A stretch of DNA of 53,016 nt from Bacillus sp. 123MFChir2. GTDB lineage: Bacteria; Bacillota; Bacilli; Bacillales; Bacillaceae_G. Position 1 is the stretch's first letter, and each line of letters begins with the position of its first letter. Positions 44,243 to 52,790 of the stretch are shown piece after piece. The notes beneath the pieces were generated by a model, which worked only from the letters and a program-made list of their open reading frames with translations, searched no databases and was not told where the DNA came from. The translations under genes were made by a program, and so were the position numbers. The stretch is from the NCBI RefSeq assembly GCF_000383235.1, contig NZ_KB910954.1, positions 1 to 53,016 of the forward strand. Reading direction: 5' to 3'.

Positions 44243-44525
44243 TCACTTTTCTGCCTTTTCTTTGCTAACCTTTTCGACGTCTTCGAGCGTTATACCGTGG
44301 TACTGCGCTAGTGCGTTCACAAGCTCAAGTAAATCAGCTAGTTCTTCTAACTTATGTTCCGGTGTTTCCGCTTCTACGTACTCTGCTAATTCTTCTTGTA
44401 TTTTTTTTTCGTATTTCTTCTATATATTCTTTTTCATTTAAAATTCTTGCCCTGCATGTCTTTCCTGTTTTTTCAATAATTTCTGGAATACGATCGCGTA
44501 CTAGTTTGTTATAGACTGGTATCAC
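44243..44525 (-). pseudogene. MazG/PRA-PH-like nucleotide pyrophosphohydrolase, frameshifted in an A9 run
   Basis: From GTG 44525 the frame reads YNKLVRDRIPEIIEKTGKT and LNEKEYIEEIRKK, the start of a known Bacillus phosphoribosyl-ATP pyrophosphohydrolase-like protein. At a run of nine A (minus strand; T9 at 44401-44409) the frame is lost. The expected continuation IQEELAEYVEAETPEHKLEE then LADLLELVNALA is present in the next frame to a TGA at 44243. One A fewer would restore a 93-residue protein. Either a true mutation, a slippery phase-variable or transcriptionally edited gene, or a sequencing error. The homologous enzymes cleave nucleoside triphosphates. Confidence 0.82.
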
Positions 44526-44651
44526 AAGTCCTCCCATATTTTTCTATTATTATAGCACGCACAAAAAATCCACACTTTCCGTAAGTAAAACAAGCTTTCC
44601 TTTTCATGCTTCTACATATACTGTTAAAAATCAAAAGGGAGAAGGTTCATC

Positions 44652-44798
44652 ATGTATTACGGAACAAAAGGCTGGTACGTGTATGAGTTAAAAAAGCTTG
44701 GAATTAATTATTATGAAGGGCGGAAATTGGAGAGTTATCGTGCGCATGTATTGCGGAATTTGTTGTTGAATGAGCAAAAGAAAAAGGAAGAGAAATAA
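44652..44798 (+). CDS. DUF2639/YflJ-like micro-protein, copy 2
   Basis: 48 residues: YYGTKGWYVYELKKLGINYY, EGRKLESYRAHVLRNLL and a Lys/Glu-rich tail. Clearly a paralogue of the protein at 40535-40675 (about two thirds identical over 40 residues). GGGAGAAGG lies before ATG. Function unknown. Present twice within 4 kb, with the HrtBA-like operon between the copies. Confidence 0.8.
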   Translation: MYYGTKGWYVYELKKLGINYYEGRKLESYRAHVLRNLLLNEQKKKEEK

Positions 44799-44890
44799 GG
44801 CCCTTATACCTATAAAATTCATCCTTCCTTTTAGAAAAGCTCACACCTTACCTACTATATTTACTTAATATCCTCATATTTCTTACTCAG

Positions 44891-44925
44891 CAAAAGTGCT
44901 TTCCCATTTCGGCAAAGCACTTTTG
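44891..44925. terminator. Hairpin between DUF2639 copy 2 and the TerD gene
   Basis: CAAAAGTGCTTT, 11 nt, AAAGCACTTTTG; usable on both strands though T-tracts are short. Confidence 0.75.
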
Positions 44926-44939
44926 GCTTATGTAAACTT

Positions 44940-45563
44940 TTATTTAGAGCCAGCTACCCAATTCATCCCCCAACCGTATGCACAATCCATTTCTTGATGA
45001 CCATTGAAATATTCAACTAAACGTTGTACTTTAAAAGTCTCATTGTTTACATTTTCAATCATTGCAATTGCACACATGATTTTCCCGTTTCGGTGCTCGT
45101 TTAGTTTCACTTCAACATCTGGACCAGCAGAATACTTCAGCGTTACAACTCCATCGGCTTGCGCCCAATTTGCTACCCCTTCATAAATAAAAGAATAAAC
45201 AAGGACGCGCTTAATATCAGAAATTTTATTTCCGTTAATCCGCAAATTTTCTCCCCTTGCAACTGCACCAGTACGATCATCTCCGTCTAGTTCCATGTAA
45301 GGTGCATATTTGAAAGAACCAAAAGCATTCCCTAGCGCTTGTACGCAACCCTTTTCTCCGGTGTTCAGTTCATATAAACACCCTAAATCAAGATCAACAT
45401 GATTTGTCTTTCCTAACAGTGTAGAGAAAAAACCGTTTGATTTTCCACCTTGTTGATTCCAGTTTAAGTTTACTAAAACCTCACCGATAGATTGAGTATT
45501 ACTCTTTTGTAGATTAATAGTTTCCCCTTTTTTCTTTAATTCAATCTTATTTAAGTTCACCAT
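44940..45563 (-). CDS. TerD-family protein
   Basis: 207 residues. The TerD core is seen in EVLVNLNWNQ, HVDLDLGCLYEL, APYMELDGDDRTG and RVLVYSFIYEG; the acidic DLDLG and DGDDRTG parts form the calcium sites of this fold. TerD proteins link to tellurite, phage and envelope stress responses. Here it stands alone, without terZ, terA, terC or terB. Start ATG 45563 after GGTGGAG. Confidence 0.85.
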   Translation of the reverse strand: MVNLNKIELKKKGETINLQKSNTQSIGEVLVNLNWNQQGGKSNGFFSTLLGKTNHVDLDLGCLYELNTGEKGCVQALGNAFGSFKYAPYMELDGDDRTGAVARGENLRINGNKISDIKRVLVYSFIYEGVANWAQADGVVTLKYSAGPDVEVKLNEHRNGKIMCAIAMIENVNNETFKVQRLVEYFNGHQEMDCAYGWGMNWVAGSK

Positions 45564-45871
45564 CTTAACTCCACCTTCCATTTTCTTCTACAACTTCATT
45601 ATATATTATTTTGTATATTTAGGAATTCATATTTAGAGTTCAAATAAATGGTGGAAAAGAATGGTCACAAAGTAACACTTCCCGAAAAGGAGAAGATGAG
45701 GTTTTTAAAGGGATTATAACCAGACTAGCCCTAGAAATGATTTAAGGATATTGGTTATTTTCCCACATAATAATCCCTTTTCTTCTAACTATACAAGTTG
45801 AATTAAAGTATTCCAGCTCCTCTTTGTCGAAATATGGCGTAATACATGTTAACGAACGGAAAAGGAAACAA
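45564..45871. other. Intergenic stretch upstream of the TerD gene
   Basis: AT-rich; holds the TerD promoter. A short protein-like run at about 45650-45715 may be further gene debris. Nothing firm. Confidence 0.3.
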
Positions 45872-45970
45872 ATGAGCGCACACCAAACAGAAAGAGAAAC
45901 ACTATTTACAGCGATGAAAGCTACGAAAGATAAACGAATGTACGAACGTTATCAAACCATCTATTTCTAA
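45872..45970 (+). pseudogene. IS630-family transposase, N-terminal remnant
   Basis: A 32-residue frame ending KATKDKRMYERYQTIYF and stop. KRMYERYQxI is the start of the helix-turn-helix region of IS630-type transposases common in Bacillus. The matching C-terminal remnant is at 48564-48680, same strand, 2.6 kb away. Confidence 0.65.
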
Positions 45971-45983
45971 TATGTAAATCTAA

Positions 45984-46024
45984 AAAACAAGAAAAGACAT
46001 CCTTTTGGATGTTTTTTCTTGTTT
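45984..46024. terminator. Bidirectional hairpin
   Basis: AACAAGAAAAGACATCC, 4 nt, GGATGTTTTTTCTTGTT; terminates the minus-strand gene that ends at 46079 and anything from the left. Confidence 0.82.
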
Positions 46025-46078
46025 AACATTAACGTAAACACAAATTTTACTAACAGAACCTCAAGTGTAACTTAAATT

Positions 46079-47086
46079 CTATTTATCCTTTTTATTTTCA
46101 ACTTCTACACTTTTTTCTAAATCAGCAAGCCAATAAAGATCACTATAATTTTCTTTTTGGCCAATATCTTGTAACTTATTATTACTATAATTAATAGATA
46201 ATATTAAATCTGGCATCGCATCAAAACCATTTTCCGCTAATTTATGATACCTTGAACCATATACTGATGCCGCAAGACTCACATAATTACGCTCATACGG
46301 GTTTTGACGCATACGATTCAAATAGAGTTCAAATACATCTTGACCATCAGGAGTTAAGAACTTGCCATCTTTACGCTCTAAGTCATGTAAGTTATACCCC
46401 GTTCCTGATTTAAGTGTAGAAATCAAACCATATTTACGTATTGCCTCTGGCTTCATTTGTTCAGATTTAAAATCACTACTTTGAAAAATATGCGAAAATA
46501 ATTCCTCACCATTATTTTTATCATTTAAAACTTTTTCAATTTGTTGTAATAATTGTATATTCTTACTACCCGTCACATTAACTCTGAAATCATTCGGATC
46601 AACACTGAAGGTTAAATTCTCATCATCTGGAATATCAATATTTTTTTGAGTAAATAAATCTTGAATCTGACGATTTACTTGTTCACGCTGAAAAGCTTTC
46701 TCTTTATAATTTTCAACCCTTCCATCAATAGGATCCGAGTTTCTAAACAAAGAATCACGCATACTATAAAAATCAACTTTACCGTTGCCAGTCAACATAT
46801 TGATTTCTGTTCGCCATGCTACTTCTCTCTCTTCTGAGCTTAAATCATGACGAAATTCCTTTGAATATTGATTAGAATATTTATCATTAATATGTCTTTC
46901 TGGATTAGCATACAGCATGTTTTCTTTATGAATTTTACTGTACTTTTCGTCTAATAACTTCTTCCTCTTGTCAAATTCACCCTCATATTCATTACTATGT
47001 TTAATTTCTACAGATAAATCCTTTTTTTCAGATTCATTAAATTTAGTATTAGTAATATACGATGATGTATAATTTGTTATTTTCAT
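46079..47086 (-). CDS. Conserved hypothetical protein (DUF4885-like)
   Basis: 335 residues, hydrophilic, no signal peptide or membrane helix. Blocks such as MLYANPERHINDKYSNQYSK, FRHDLSSEEREVAWRTEINM and YLNRMRQNPYERNYVSL suggest the DUF4885 family of Bacillus, of unknown function; the number is from memory. ATG 47086 follows AAAGGGGAT. It lies, with the polysaccharide-lyase gene, between the two halves of an IS630 transposase remnant, so it may have been acquired. Confidence 0.65.
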   Translation of the reverse strand: MKITNYTSSYITNTKFNESEKKDLSVEIKHSNEYEGEFDKRKKLLDEKYSKIHKENMLYANPERHINDKYSNQYSKEFRHDLSSEEREVAWRTEINMLTGNGKVDFYSMRDSLFRNSDPIDGRVENYKEKAFQREQVNRQIQDLFTQKNIDIPDDENLTFSVDPNDFRVNVTGSKNIQLLQQIEKVLNDKNNGEELFSHIFQSSDFKSEQMKPEAIRKYGLISTLKSGTGYNLHDLERKDGKFLTPDGQDVFELYLNRMRQNPYERNYVSLAASVYGSRYHKLAENGFDAMPDLILSINYSNNKLQDIGQKENYSDLYWLADLEKSVEVENKKDK

Positions 47087-47219
47087 TAGGAATATCCCCT
47101 TTCTTTCCATGATATCCCTTTATTATATAATAAAAACCGAATATTTAACTTAATGAATTTCCAAAGATGTTATAATAAGACATTAAGTTTACTAAAATTA
47201 ACCAAAAAGGAGAATAATA

Positions 47220-47372
47220 ATGCAAAACATGATTTACAATACTTTATCTTTCTTAAACAAACGCCCTACCCTCAAAATACTCATAATAGCAAATATCATT
47301 ATGTGGGGATATCTCTTATCCGAAAACACGGGTAAAGAACTAGGAAAATTTTTATATTATATAACACACTAA
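47220..47372 (+). CDS. 50-residue single-helix protein
   Basis: ATG 47220 is preceded by AAAAAGGAG at ideal spacing. The product has a basic stretch (LNKRPTLK), one membrane helix (ILIIANIIMWGYLL) and a short tail. It overlaps the last 4 bp of the convergent lyase gene. Small hypothetical membrane protein; too short for family assignment. Confidence 0.55.
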   Translation: MQNMIYNTLSFLNKRPTLKILIIANIIMWGYLLSENTGKELGKFLYYITH

Positions 47373-48280
47373 GATCGTTCACATGCAAACGAATCATCTT
47401 CGGTCACCATTCCCTGATAGGTCGCCTGTTCGTTTCCGATCTTGACATCGGTGATAAAAACCTTCCGTTCTGTTACTAGACCAGGTTTCACTTCACCGTT
47501 CTTCGGTTTCCACTGCGGGTGGTAAATCCCTGTTTTAAAGTAAGGCGTACGTGCGCGCGAAGCATAGGCATTAGGACCTTGCACTTCCCACACAACTTTT
47601 CCATCCTTCCATATTTGCAGCAATCCGTCGTCACCCGATGACCACTTTGCATGAATTACCCAAAAAGACCAAACTCCTTTTTGTACAAGTTCATCCAATG
47701 TTTTAGAATCGCGTTTAATATCCGAAGTAGGCCCGAATGCACGCTGTATACTCCATCTGTCACCTTTTACTGCAATAGCTAATTCCGGAAAATCCCGATC
47801 TACTCGCTCACTGCCGAGTACAGCATGCCATTGCATGACAATATCATTACCACTTTCTGTATCAAACACCCAATCTTCTGGGATATAAACCCGCGCTGTA
47901 TACCACCGTTCGTGAAACCCTTCTTCGTGTGGCTGTGCAATTTCCGAACGGAACTGTCCCTCAGAATGCGGAACAACGAACTGCACTGCTTTCTGATCTC
48001 CCGTCATGCCGGGTGCATCTACTATATGTACACGCTGCGTGATCGTATCAGTATCTAGTTTGGAGCGGTTTTCTGTGTCGTTAATCGCTACTTTCCATTT
48101 TTCTAATCCAGATTGAAAGTTATCTTCTAACATGATTGAGTCGTTTGCTTCCTTAAACTTAGACTTCTTTTCTTTTTTGGGGATATAGGGTTGAGTCACT
48201 GTCTCTTTTCTATCAACCAATACGATACCACCTACAAGTAAGCTGACAAATAGAACAAATAGAACAAGAATTTTTTTCAT
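47369..48280 (-). CDS. Secreted polysaccharide-lyase-like protein (heparin-lyase I fold)
   Basis: 303 residues. An N-terminal signal or anchor helix (about 3-22) is followed by a Lys/Glu-rich linker and a beta-jelly-roll domain. HSEGQFRSEIAQPHE, ERWYTARVYIPEDWVF, VMQWHAV and WSFWVIHAKWS are the hallmarks of the family that includes heparin lyase I and glucuronan lyases (PF14099). It probably binds or cleaves uronic-acid polysaccharides at the cell surface. There are many Lys/Glu residues between the helix and the domain. No sugar transport or PTS genes are nearby. Confidence 0.82.
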   Translation of the reverse strand: MKKILVLFVLFVSLLVGGIVLVDRKETVTQPYIPKKEKKSKFKEANDSIMLEDNFQSGLEKWKVAINDTENRSKLDTDTITQRVHIVDAPGMTGDQKAVQFVVPHSEGQFRSEIAQPHEEGFHERWYTARVYIPEDWVFDTESGNDIVMQWHAVLGSERVDRDFPELAIAVKGDRWSIQRAFGPTSDIKRDSKTLDELVQKGVWSFWVIHAKWSSGDDGLLQIWKDGKVVWEVQGPNAYASRARTPYFKTGIYHPQWKPKNGEVKPGLVTERKVFITDVKIGNEQATYQGMVTEDDSFACERS

Positions 48281-48381
48281 CTTTCGTTACACTCCATCTG
48301 GTTGATGTTTCTTTTGAATTTGAGAGTAATGTATAGTACCCCTATTATATAATATCACCACATCAACCGTCTCCGGCAATT

Positions 48382-48566
48382 TCATTTCCTCAAGTCACTA
48401 TACTGCATATGAATTCTGTTTTCTGGTTTTTTGTCCACCGTATACAACACAATAAGGAATAACCATTCTAAAGGCTTCATGATAAGATAGATGATGTCCG
48501 CGGACCATTTTGAATTGATATGCCTGCTGATTGGGTAGCCGTACTTGTCATAAAAGTTACGGATGG
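48382..48566 (-). pseudogene. C-terminal fragment of a DUF6688-like membrane protein
   Basis: The minus frame reads IRNFYDKYGYPISRHINSKW, SADIIYLIMKPLEWLFLIVL and YTVDKKPENRIHMQY then stop. I recall this ending from a Bacillus family annotated DUF6688. No start, and only about 60 residues remain. It abuts the IS630 C-terminal remnant at about 48564, so the gene was probably cut by that element. Confidence 0.55.
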
Positions 48567-48680
48567 CTGTTAAAAGAGACCGTTTCGGCTAATCAAAGCT
48601 ATAAAAAACGAGAAAACCTAATTGAAGAAATTAGGAAATTTTTACAGAATATCGTTAAAAATCCAAATGAGGTGCCTTAG
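48564..48680 (+). pseudogene. IS630-family transposase, C-terminal remnant
   Basis: 38 residues, WLLKETVSANQSYKKRENLI and EEIRKFLQNIV to a TAG. The W-L-K-x-T-V-x-x-N pattern followed by a helical tail is the usual C-terminus of IS630-type DDE transposases. No start codon or catalytic domain. Confidence 0.62.
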
Positions 48681-48683
48681 ACA

Positions 48684-48722
48684 AGAAAAAAGTGAAGCCA
48701 TATTGTGCTCCACTTTTTTCTT
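48684..48722 (-). terminator. Terminator of yjeM
   Basis: AGAAAAAAGTG and CACTTTTTTCT flank a 16-nt loop, with T-tract on both strands. Confidence 0.8.
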
Positions 48723-48742
48723 TATCTTTTTGAATTTCAAGG

Positions 48743-50254
48743 CTAACTTATTTGCTTCTCTATAGCATGCATTTTTTCATATTTGCTATACATTAACCAT
48801 GCAACAACTGAGAAAATAACGGGTCCGGCCACACTCCAAATGGTTGTTTGCATATCCCCTTCTAAAGCTGGTTGTACGATACTAAAGAAATTTGCAAGTC
48901 CAACTGTTAGAACAACAATCCATGTCCAAATATTTGCGCTCAATTGCGTTTTATATACGATAAACGGCTTATTGATTTCCACTTTTTTCTTAAAATACGG
49001 GAATGCAAGTGCTATAAATACATACGGTATTGTCATAGCCACGTTAGTCATCGAAACGAGTATGTTAAAGAATGCGGACATTGTGCTTCCACCGAAAGCG
49101 ATTAGTGCGATCATTACACAAACAATAGCAGCTTGAATCCACATAGCATTAACAGGCATCCCATTCTTTGTTTCACCGATTTTTCCAGGCCACAACCTCT
49201 TAGGTGTTCCTTCGATCATCTGCTTTAACGGTGAAAACATCAAGGTAAAGAACGCACCGGACAGTGCCAGGAACATTGAAAGTCCAATGTATCTTGCAAC
49301 CCCAAATCCCAAAGCCGTAGCTGTAGCATGGCTCGCTCCAAAAGCGGTACCTAGTGAGTATCCTAAATTGGCCATAACGATATAACTTGCGTTTCCTAGG
49401 TTAACATTCGCAATACCCATTACAGATGCCCAGTTTGTGAATATTCCAATTAGTAGTATTCCTAATGAATACCCTACGGAGATTATGGCTGCCGATAAAA
49501 GAATCCCTTTCGGAAACGTTTTTTCTGGATTTTCCGTTACATCCACTAAACCGCCTACTGCTTCAAGTCCACCATAAGCGAAGAGGGCATATACTACAAA
49601 CGCTAACGAAGCAATAATATCTCCTGCATATTTAGGATTTGGTGTTTGAGTAAATGAATCTAATCCTGTAATTGGCTGCGCCAAATGTCCATGATTACCT
49701 ATAAGTACTACTATTGCACCAACCCAAAGAAATACATTCAATAACAAGACTGCAGTACCACCTAAAGAGGTTACTTTTTTAATTTTATCCAGACCCTTAG
49801 TTGATGTATAGGTTACTATAAGAATCCATACAATTCCTAAAATCCCCAGAACCTGAGGTCCTTGAAGATGAAATAAAGTCCAGTTTTGTGTTGTATCTTG
49901 TCCAAAGATGGCATTTGACACCGGAACCCACATACCGGATGCGACATTGACCATCCAAGTTATATAAGAAAAATACCACATGAATGTTCCTATAAATGCA
50001 AATTTTGGACCGATAGATTTTTCCATCCACGAGTAGATACCACCCTTTTCCTCTTTAAAGGCGGAACCAAATTCAGCTACCATTAATGCAAAAGGAACAA
50101 AGAAGGTTATGGCTGAAAATATGTACCAAGGAATAGCGGCATAACCCATCTTATAAAATGATCTTGGAATGTTGTTGAATCCATAAACAGAAGTGAAAAT
50201 CATTAATACTAGGGATACTAAAGTCAACTTTTTGATTACGTTTGTGTTTGACAC
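48743..50254 (-). CDS. yjeM: YjeM-type amino acid permease (glutamate/GABA antiporter family)
   Basis: 503 residues, about 12 membrane helices, APC superfamily. TSVYGFNNIPRSFYKMGYAA, FGSAFKEEKGGIYSWMEKS and GPKFAFIGTFMWYFSYITWM closely follow E. coli YjeM, a putative amino-acid transporter. The conserved helix-1 and helix-6 unwound regions (YALFAYGGLEAVGGL) indicate amino-acid binding. Start is GTG 50254 after AGGGGGGG. Divergent from cotA across a 300-bp gap. Confidence 0.87.
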   Translation of the reverse strand: MSNTNVIKKLTLVSLVLMIFTSVYGFNNIPRSFYKMGYAAIPWYIFSAITFFVPFALMVAEFGSAFKEEKGGIYSWMEKSIGPKFAFIGTFMWYFSYITWMVNVASGMWVPVSNAIFGQDTTQNWTLFHLQGPQVLGILGIVWILIVTYTSTKGLDKIKKVTSLGGTAVLLLNVFLWVGAIVVLIGNHGHLAQPITGLDSFTQTPNPKYAGDIIASLAFVVYALFAYGGLEAVGGLVDVTENPEKTFPKGILLSAAIISVGYSLGILLIGIFTNWASVMGIANVNLGNASYIVMANLGYSLGTAFGASHATATALGFGVARYIGLSMFLALSGAFFTLMFSPLKQMIEGTPKRLWPGKIGETKNGMPVNAMWIQAAIVCVMIALIAFGGSTMSAFFNILVSMTNVAMTIPYVFIALAFPYFKKKVEINKPFIVYKTQLSANIWTWIVVLTVGLANFFSIVQPALEGDMQTTIWSVAGPVIFSVVAWLMYSKYEKMHAIEKQIS

Positions 50255-50305
50255 ACATTCCCCCCCTAATTATAGTTATCATGTAACTTCAACATGGAAT
50301 GTATA

Positions 50306-50345
50306 AATACAAATTGAAAAAATGACATAAAAACCACTTTCTTTC
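50306..50345 (+). repeat. Dispersed-repeat end fragment (copy I)
   Basis: TATAAATACAAATTGAAAAA then AATGACATAAAAACCACTTTC matches the 5' end of copy C over about 40 bp, after which the similarity stops. A relic or a solo end. Confidence 0.65.
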
Positions 50346-50507
50346 CTTGCTTATTATATCCGAATTGCACTGTGGCTACTATAATCCACTATTACAATCA
50401 TATGAACACATTCTAATACCATTAATCTCCCTGAATTCCTTTCCATAGGCTTAGAATGAATTTTTCCTGAGACAAATTGCCTTTTTATAATTTAAAAATT
50501 CGTCTAT

Positions 50508-50534
50508 ACCGCCTTACATGAAATTCATACTATA
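50508..50534 (+). promoter_or_regulatory. Sigma-K-type promoter of cotA
   Basis: AC at 50508-50509, 16 bp, then CATACTATA at 50526-50534 matches the sigma-K consensus AC-n16-CATAnnnTA exactly. The start point would be near 50541, about 33 bp before the TTG start. It fits late mother-cell expression, as for cotA in B. subtilis. Confidence 0.72.
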
Positions 50535-50573
50535 TAACAAACAATATTTGATATTTTGAAAGGAGGCAGTTCA

Positions 50574-52259
50574 TTGTCTTTAAAAAAATTTGTCGATGCT
50601 TTACCAATTCCTTCTGTCTTAAAACCAAAAAGTAGCTATGATGGAATCCCGTTCTATGAGGTAACGATGGAGCAAGTCAAACAAAAGTTACATCGTGATT
50701 TGCCGCCAACTACCGTCTGGGGATACAACGGTATGTACCCAGGGCCTACATTCGAAGTAGAGAGAAATCACCCTATTTTTGTAAAATGGAACAATAAATT
50801 GCCCTTTGAACATCTGCTGCCTGTCGACCAAACGGTTCATGGTGCTGAAGCATCCGTACCTTCTGTTCGGACGGTTGTCCATTTACATGGAGGAAGAGTT
50901 CGCCCAGAAAGTGACGGATATCCTGATGCATGGTTCACAAGAGATTTTAACAATGTTGGGCCGAAATTCGTGACTGAAGTGTACTATTATCCAAACTGTC
51001 AACGCAATGCAACACTTTGGTATCACGATCACGCCCTCGGAATCACTCGTTTGAACGTTTATGCAGGGCTTGCGGGCTTCTATCTTCTCAGAGATGAAGC
51101 GGAGAAAAATTTGAATCTTCCGAGCGGAAAATTTGAAATTCCGCTCGTCATCCAAGATCGTTCGTTCTATGCCAATGGTGAACTCTTCTATCCATCCCAG
51201 CCAGGAAATATGGCGCCCCCAGCACCGCAACCACCTCCACCAATCGATCCTACATTACCAAATCCGTCAGTCACACCTGAATTTTTCGGTAACACCATTT
51301 TAGTAAACGGAAAAGTATGGCCTTATCTCGAGGTTGAACCGCGGAAATACCGGTTCCGCATCCTAAACGGCTCCAATTCTCGTTTTTATCGTATGCAGCT
51401 GAGCTCTGGGCAAAATTTTGTCCAAATTGGTACAGATGGAGGGCTTTTGGAAAAACCAGTCCAAGTATCCGAAATCATCCTTGCGCCTGCAGAACGCGCC
51501 GATGTCATTGTTGATTTTTCAAACCATAATGGTCAAAGTATTATTTTAACAAACGACGCACCCACTCCGTTCCCTGACGGCGATAGTCCTTCTGAAGATT
51601 TAAGGCAGATTATGCAATTTCACGTCAAACAAACATGCCGCAAACCTGACAAAAGCAAAATTCCAGAAAAGTTAAGTTGCTTGGAACAATTAAATCCCAA
51701 GGAGGCTGTAACTACACGAAAAAACACTTTGCTTGAAGCTACCGATAATTTTGGACGCCCTATGCCATTATTAAACAACACGGAGTGGAATGAGCCGATT
51801 ACAGAAACCCCGTATAATGGAACGATAGAGATTTGGGAGCTATATAATACGACACCAGACACTCATCCGATTCACTTGCACCTTGTCAATTTTCAAATTT
51901 TGAATCGCGCTGTATTTACTGGTGATCCCAATGGTTCTAACCTCAAAGTTGGACCGCCTATACCACCTGATCCAAACGAGAGAGGATGGAAAGATACTGT
52001 TCGTGCTAATCCCGGGGAAGTGACCCGGATTATCGCACGGTTTGGTCCATTTACAGGAATCTATCCGTGGCACTGTCACATTCTTGAACACGAAGATTAT
52101 GACATGATGAGACCATACGAAGTGCTAGCTAATCCTAGCTTTAACCCATGCGAGCAAGATCCTGAACAATGCAGCGATAACGCCTTTTCTCAATGTTTTG
52201 ACTGTCATAAACCTCGTAAAAATAGAGGCAGTAAACAAAATCAATGCGATAATAATTGA
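50574..52259 (+). CDS. cotA: CotA-type multicopper oxidase (spore coat laccase)
   Basis: 561 residues from TTG 50574 (AAAGGAGG just before; the frame also starts at 50556, but that would place the ribosome site inside the gene). All copper ligands are present: HLHGG, WYHDH, HPIHLHL and HCHILEHEDYDMM, with the type-1 Cys, His five on and axial Met ten on, as in CotA. B. subtilis CotA has 513 residues; this has a proline-rich insertion (APQPPPPIDPTLPNP) and a C-terminal tail of about 40 residues with five Cys. It oxidises phenols and bilirubin and builds spore pigment. A sigma-K promoter precedes it. Confidence 0.93.
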   Translation: MSLKKFVDALPIPSVLKPKSSYDGIPFYEVTMEQVKQKLHRDLPPTTVWGYNGMYPGPTFEVERNHPIFVKWNNKLPFEHLLPVDQTVHGAEASVPSVRTVVHLHGGRVRPESDGYPDAWFTRDFNNVGPKFVTEVYYYPNCQRNATLWYHDHALGITRLNVYAGLAGFYLLRDEAEKNLNLPSGKFEIPLVIQDRSFYANGELFYPSQPGNMAPPAPQPPPPIDPTLPNPSVTPEFFGNTILVNGKVWPYLEVEPRKYRFRILNGSNSRFYRMQLSSGQNFVQIGTDGGLLEKPVQVSEIILAPAERADVIVDFSNHNGQSIILTNDAPTPFPDGDSPSEDLRQIMQFHVKQTCRKPDKSKIPEKLSCLEQLNPKEAVTTRKNTLLEATDNFGRPMPLLNNTEWNEPITETPYNGTIEIWELYNTTPDTHPIHLHLVNFQILNRAVFTGDPNGSNLKVGPPIPPDPNERGWKDTVRANPGEVTRIIARFGPFTGIYPWHCHILEHEDYDMMRPYEVLANPSFNPCEQDPEQCSDNAFSQCFDCHKPRKNRGSKQNQCDNN

Positions 52260-52260
52260 A

Positions 52261-52310
52261 TGCAAAAAAACTCCAACACAGCTAAATACTTCTTTGCTAT
52301 GTTGGAGTTC
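52261..52310. terminator. Terminator shared by cotA and the DinB fragment
   Basis: CTCCAACACAGC and GCTATGTTGGAG (one mismatch) with an A7 run on the left, so best on the minus strand. It lies right after the cotA stop. Confidence 0.82.
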
Positions 52311-52350
52311 CATATACATATCAATTAGATAATTTCTTTTTCCATTCTTT

Positions 52351-52671
52351 TTAAAGTGGTGGATTTTCCACGCCTAATTGAATCCAATCCTCTTTTGGTG
52401 GACCATAAACTCCAAATGGTTTTAATCCTGCTTGACGCATAAGAACTGTAACTTGTCCGCGATGATGAACAATGTGCTTAATGAGACCCATTAAGATTGT
52501 AGCGTTTGATTCCTGTCTTCCAAATGCTTCTTGTATTTGTTTTAGGGATTCATCTGTCCATTGTTCTTCAATAACTTTCGCTGCATCAAGACTTATATTT
52601 TTAAAAGTTGCAGCAATTTCCTTCGCTGAAGTTGGTACACTTACTTTATTTTCTACTCCATCTATCTTCAA
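52351..52671 (-). pseudogene. DinB-family protein, 5'-truncated
   Basis: 106 residues from a TTG; the frame is open to about 52716 without ATG and reads NIPDYLAHFG before it. HIVHHRGQVTVLMRQAGLKP and FGVYGPPKEDW are the typical C-terminal DinB/DUF664 block with the metal His pair. The N-terminal 40-50 residues, with the first metal His, are missing, so the protein is probably non-functional. No ribosome site before the TTG. Confidence 0.72.
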
Positions 52672-52727
52672 CCCAAAATGAGCTAAGTAGTCCGGAATAT
52701 TTGTTGTAAAATTTTAAATAATAATAA

Positions 52728-52760
52728 AAAAACAAACCCTCATGGTAGAGAGTTTGTTTT
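52728..52760. terminator. Terminator of the LPXTG gene
   Basis: AAAACAAACCCTC and GAGAGTTTGTTTT (one mismatch) with a T run on the minus side. Confidence 0.85.
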
Positions 52761-52790
52761 GGCGTATCTGGTATTACCTAAAAATTAAAA

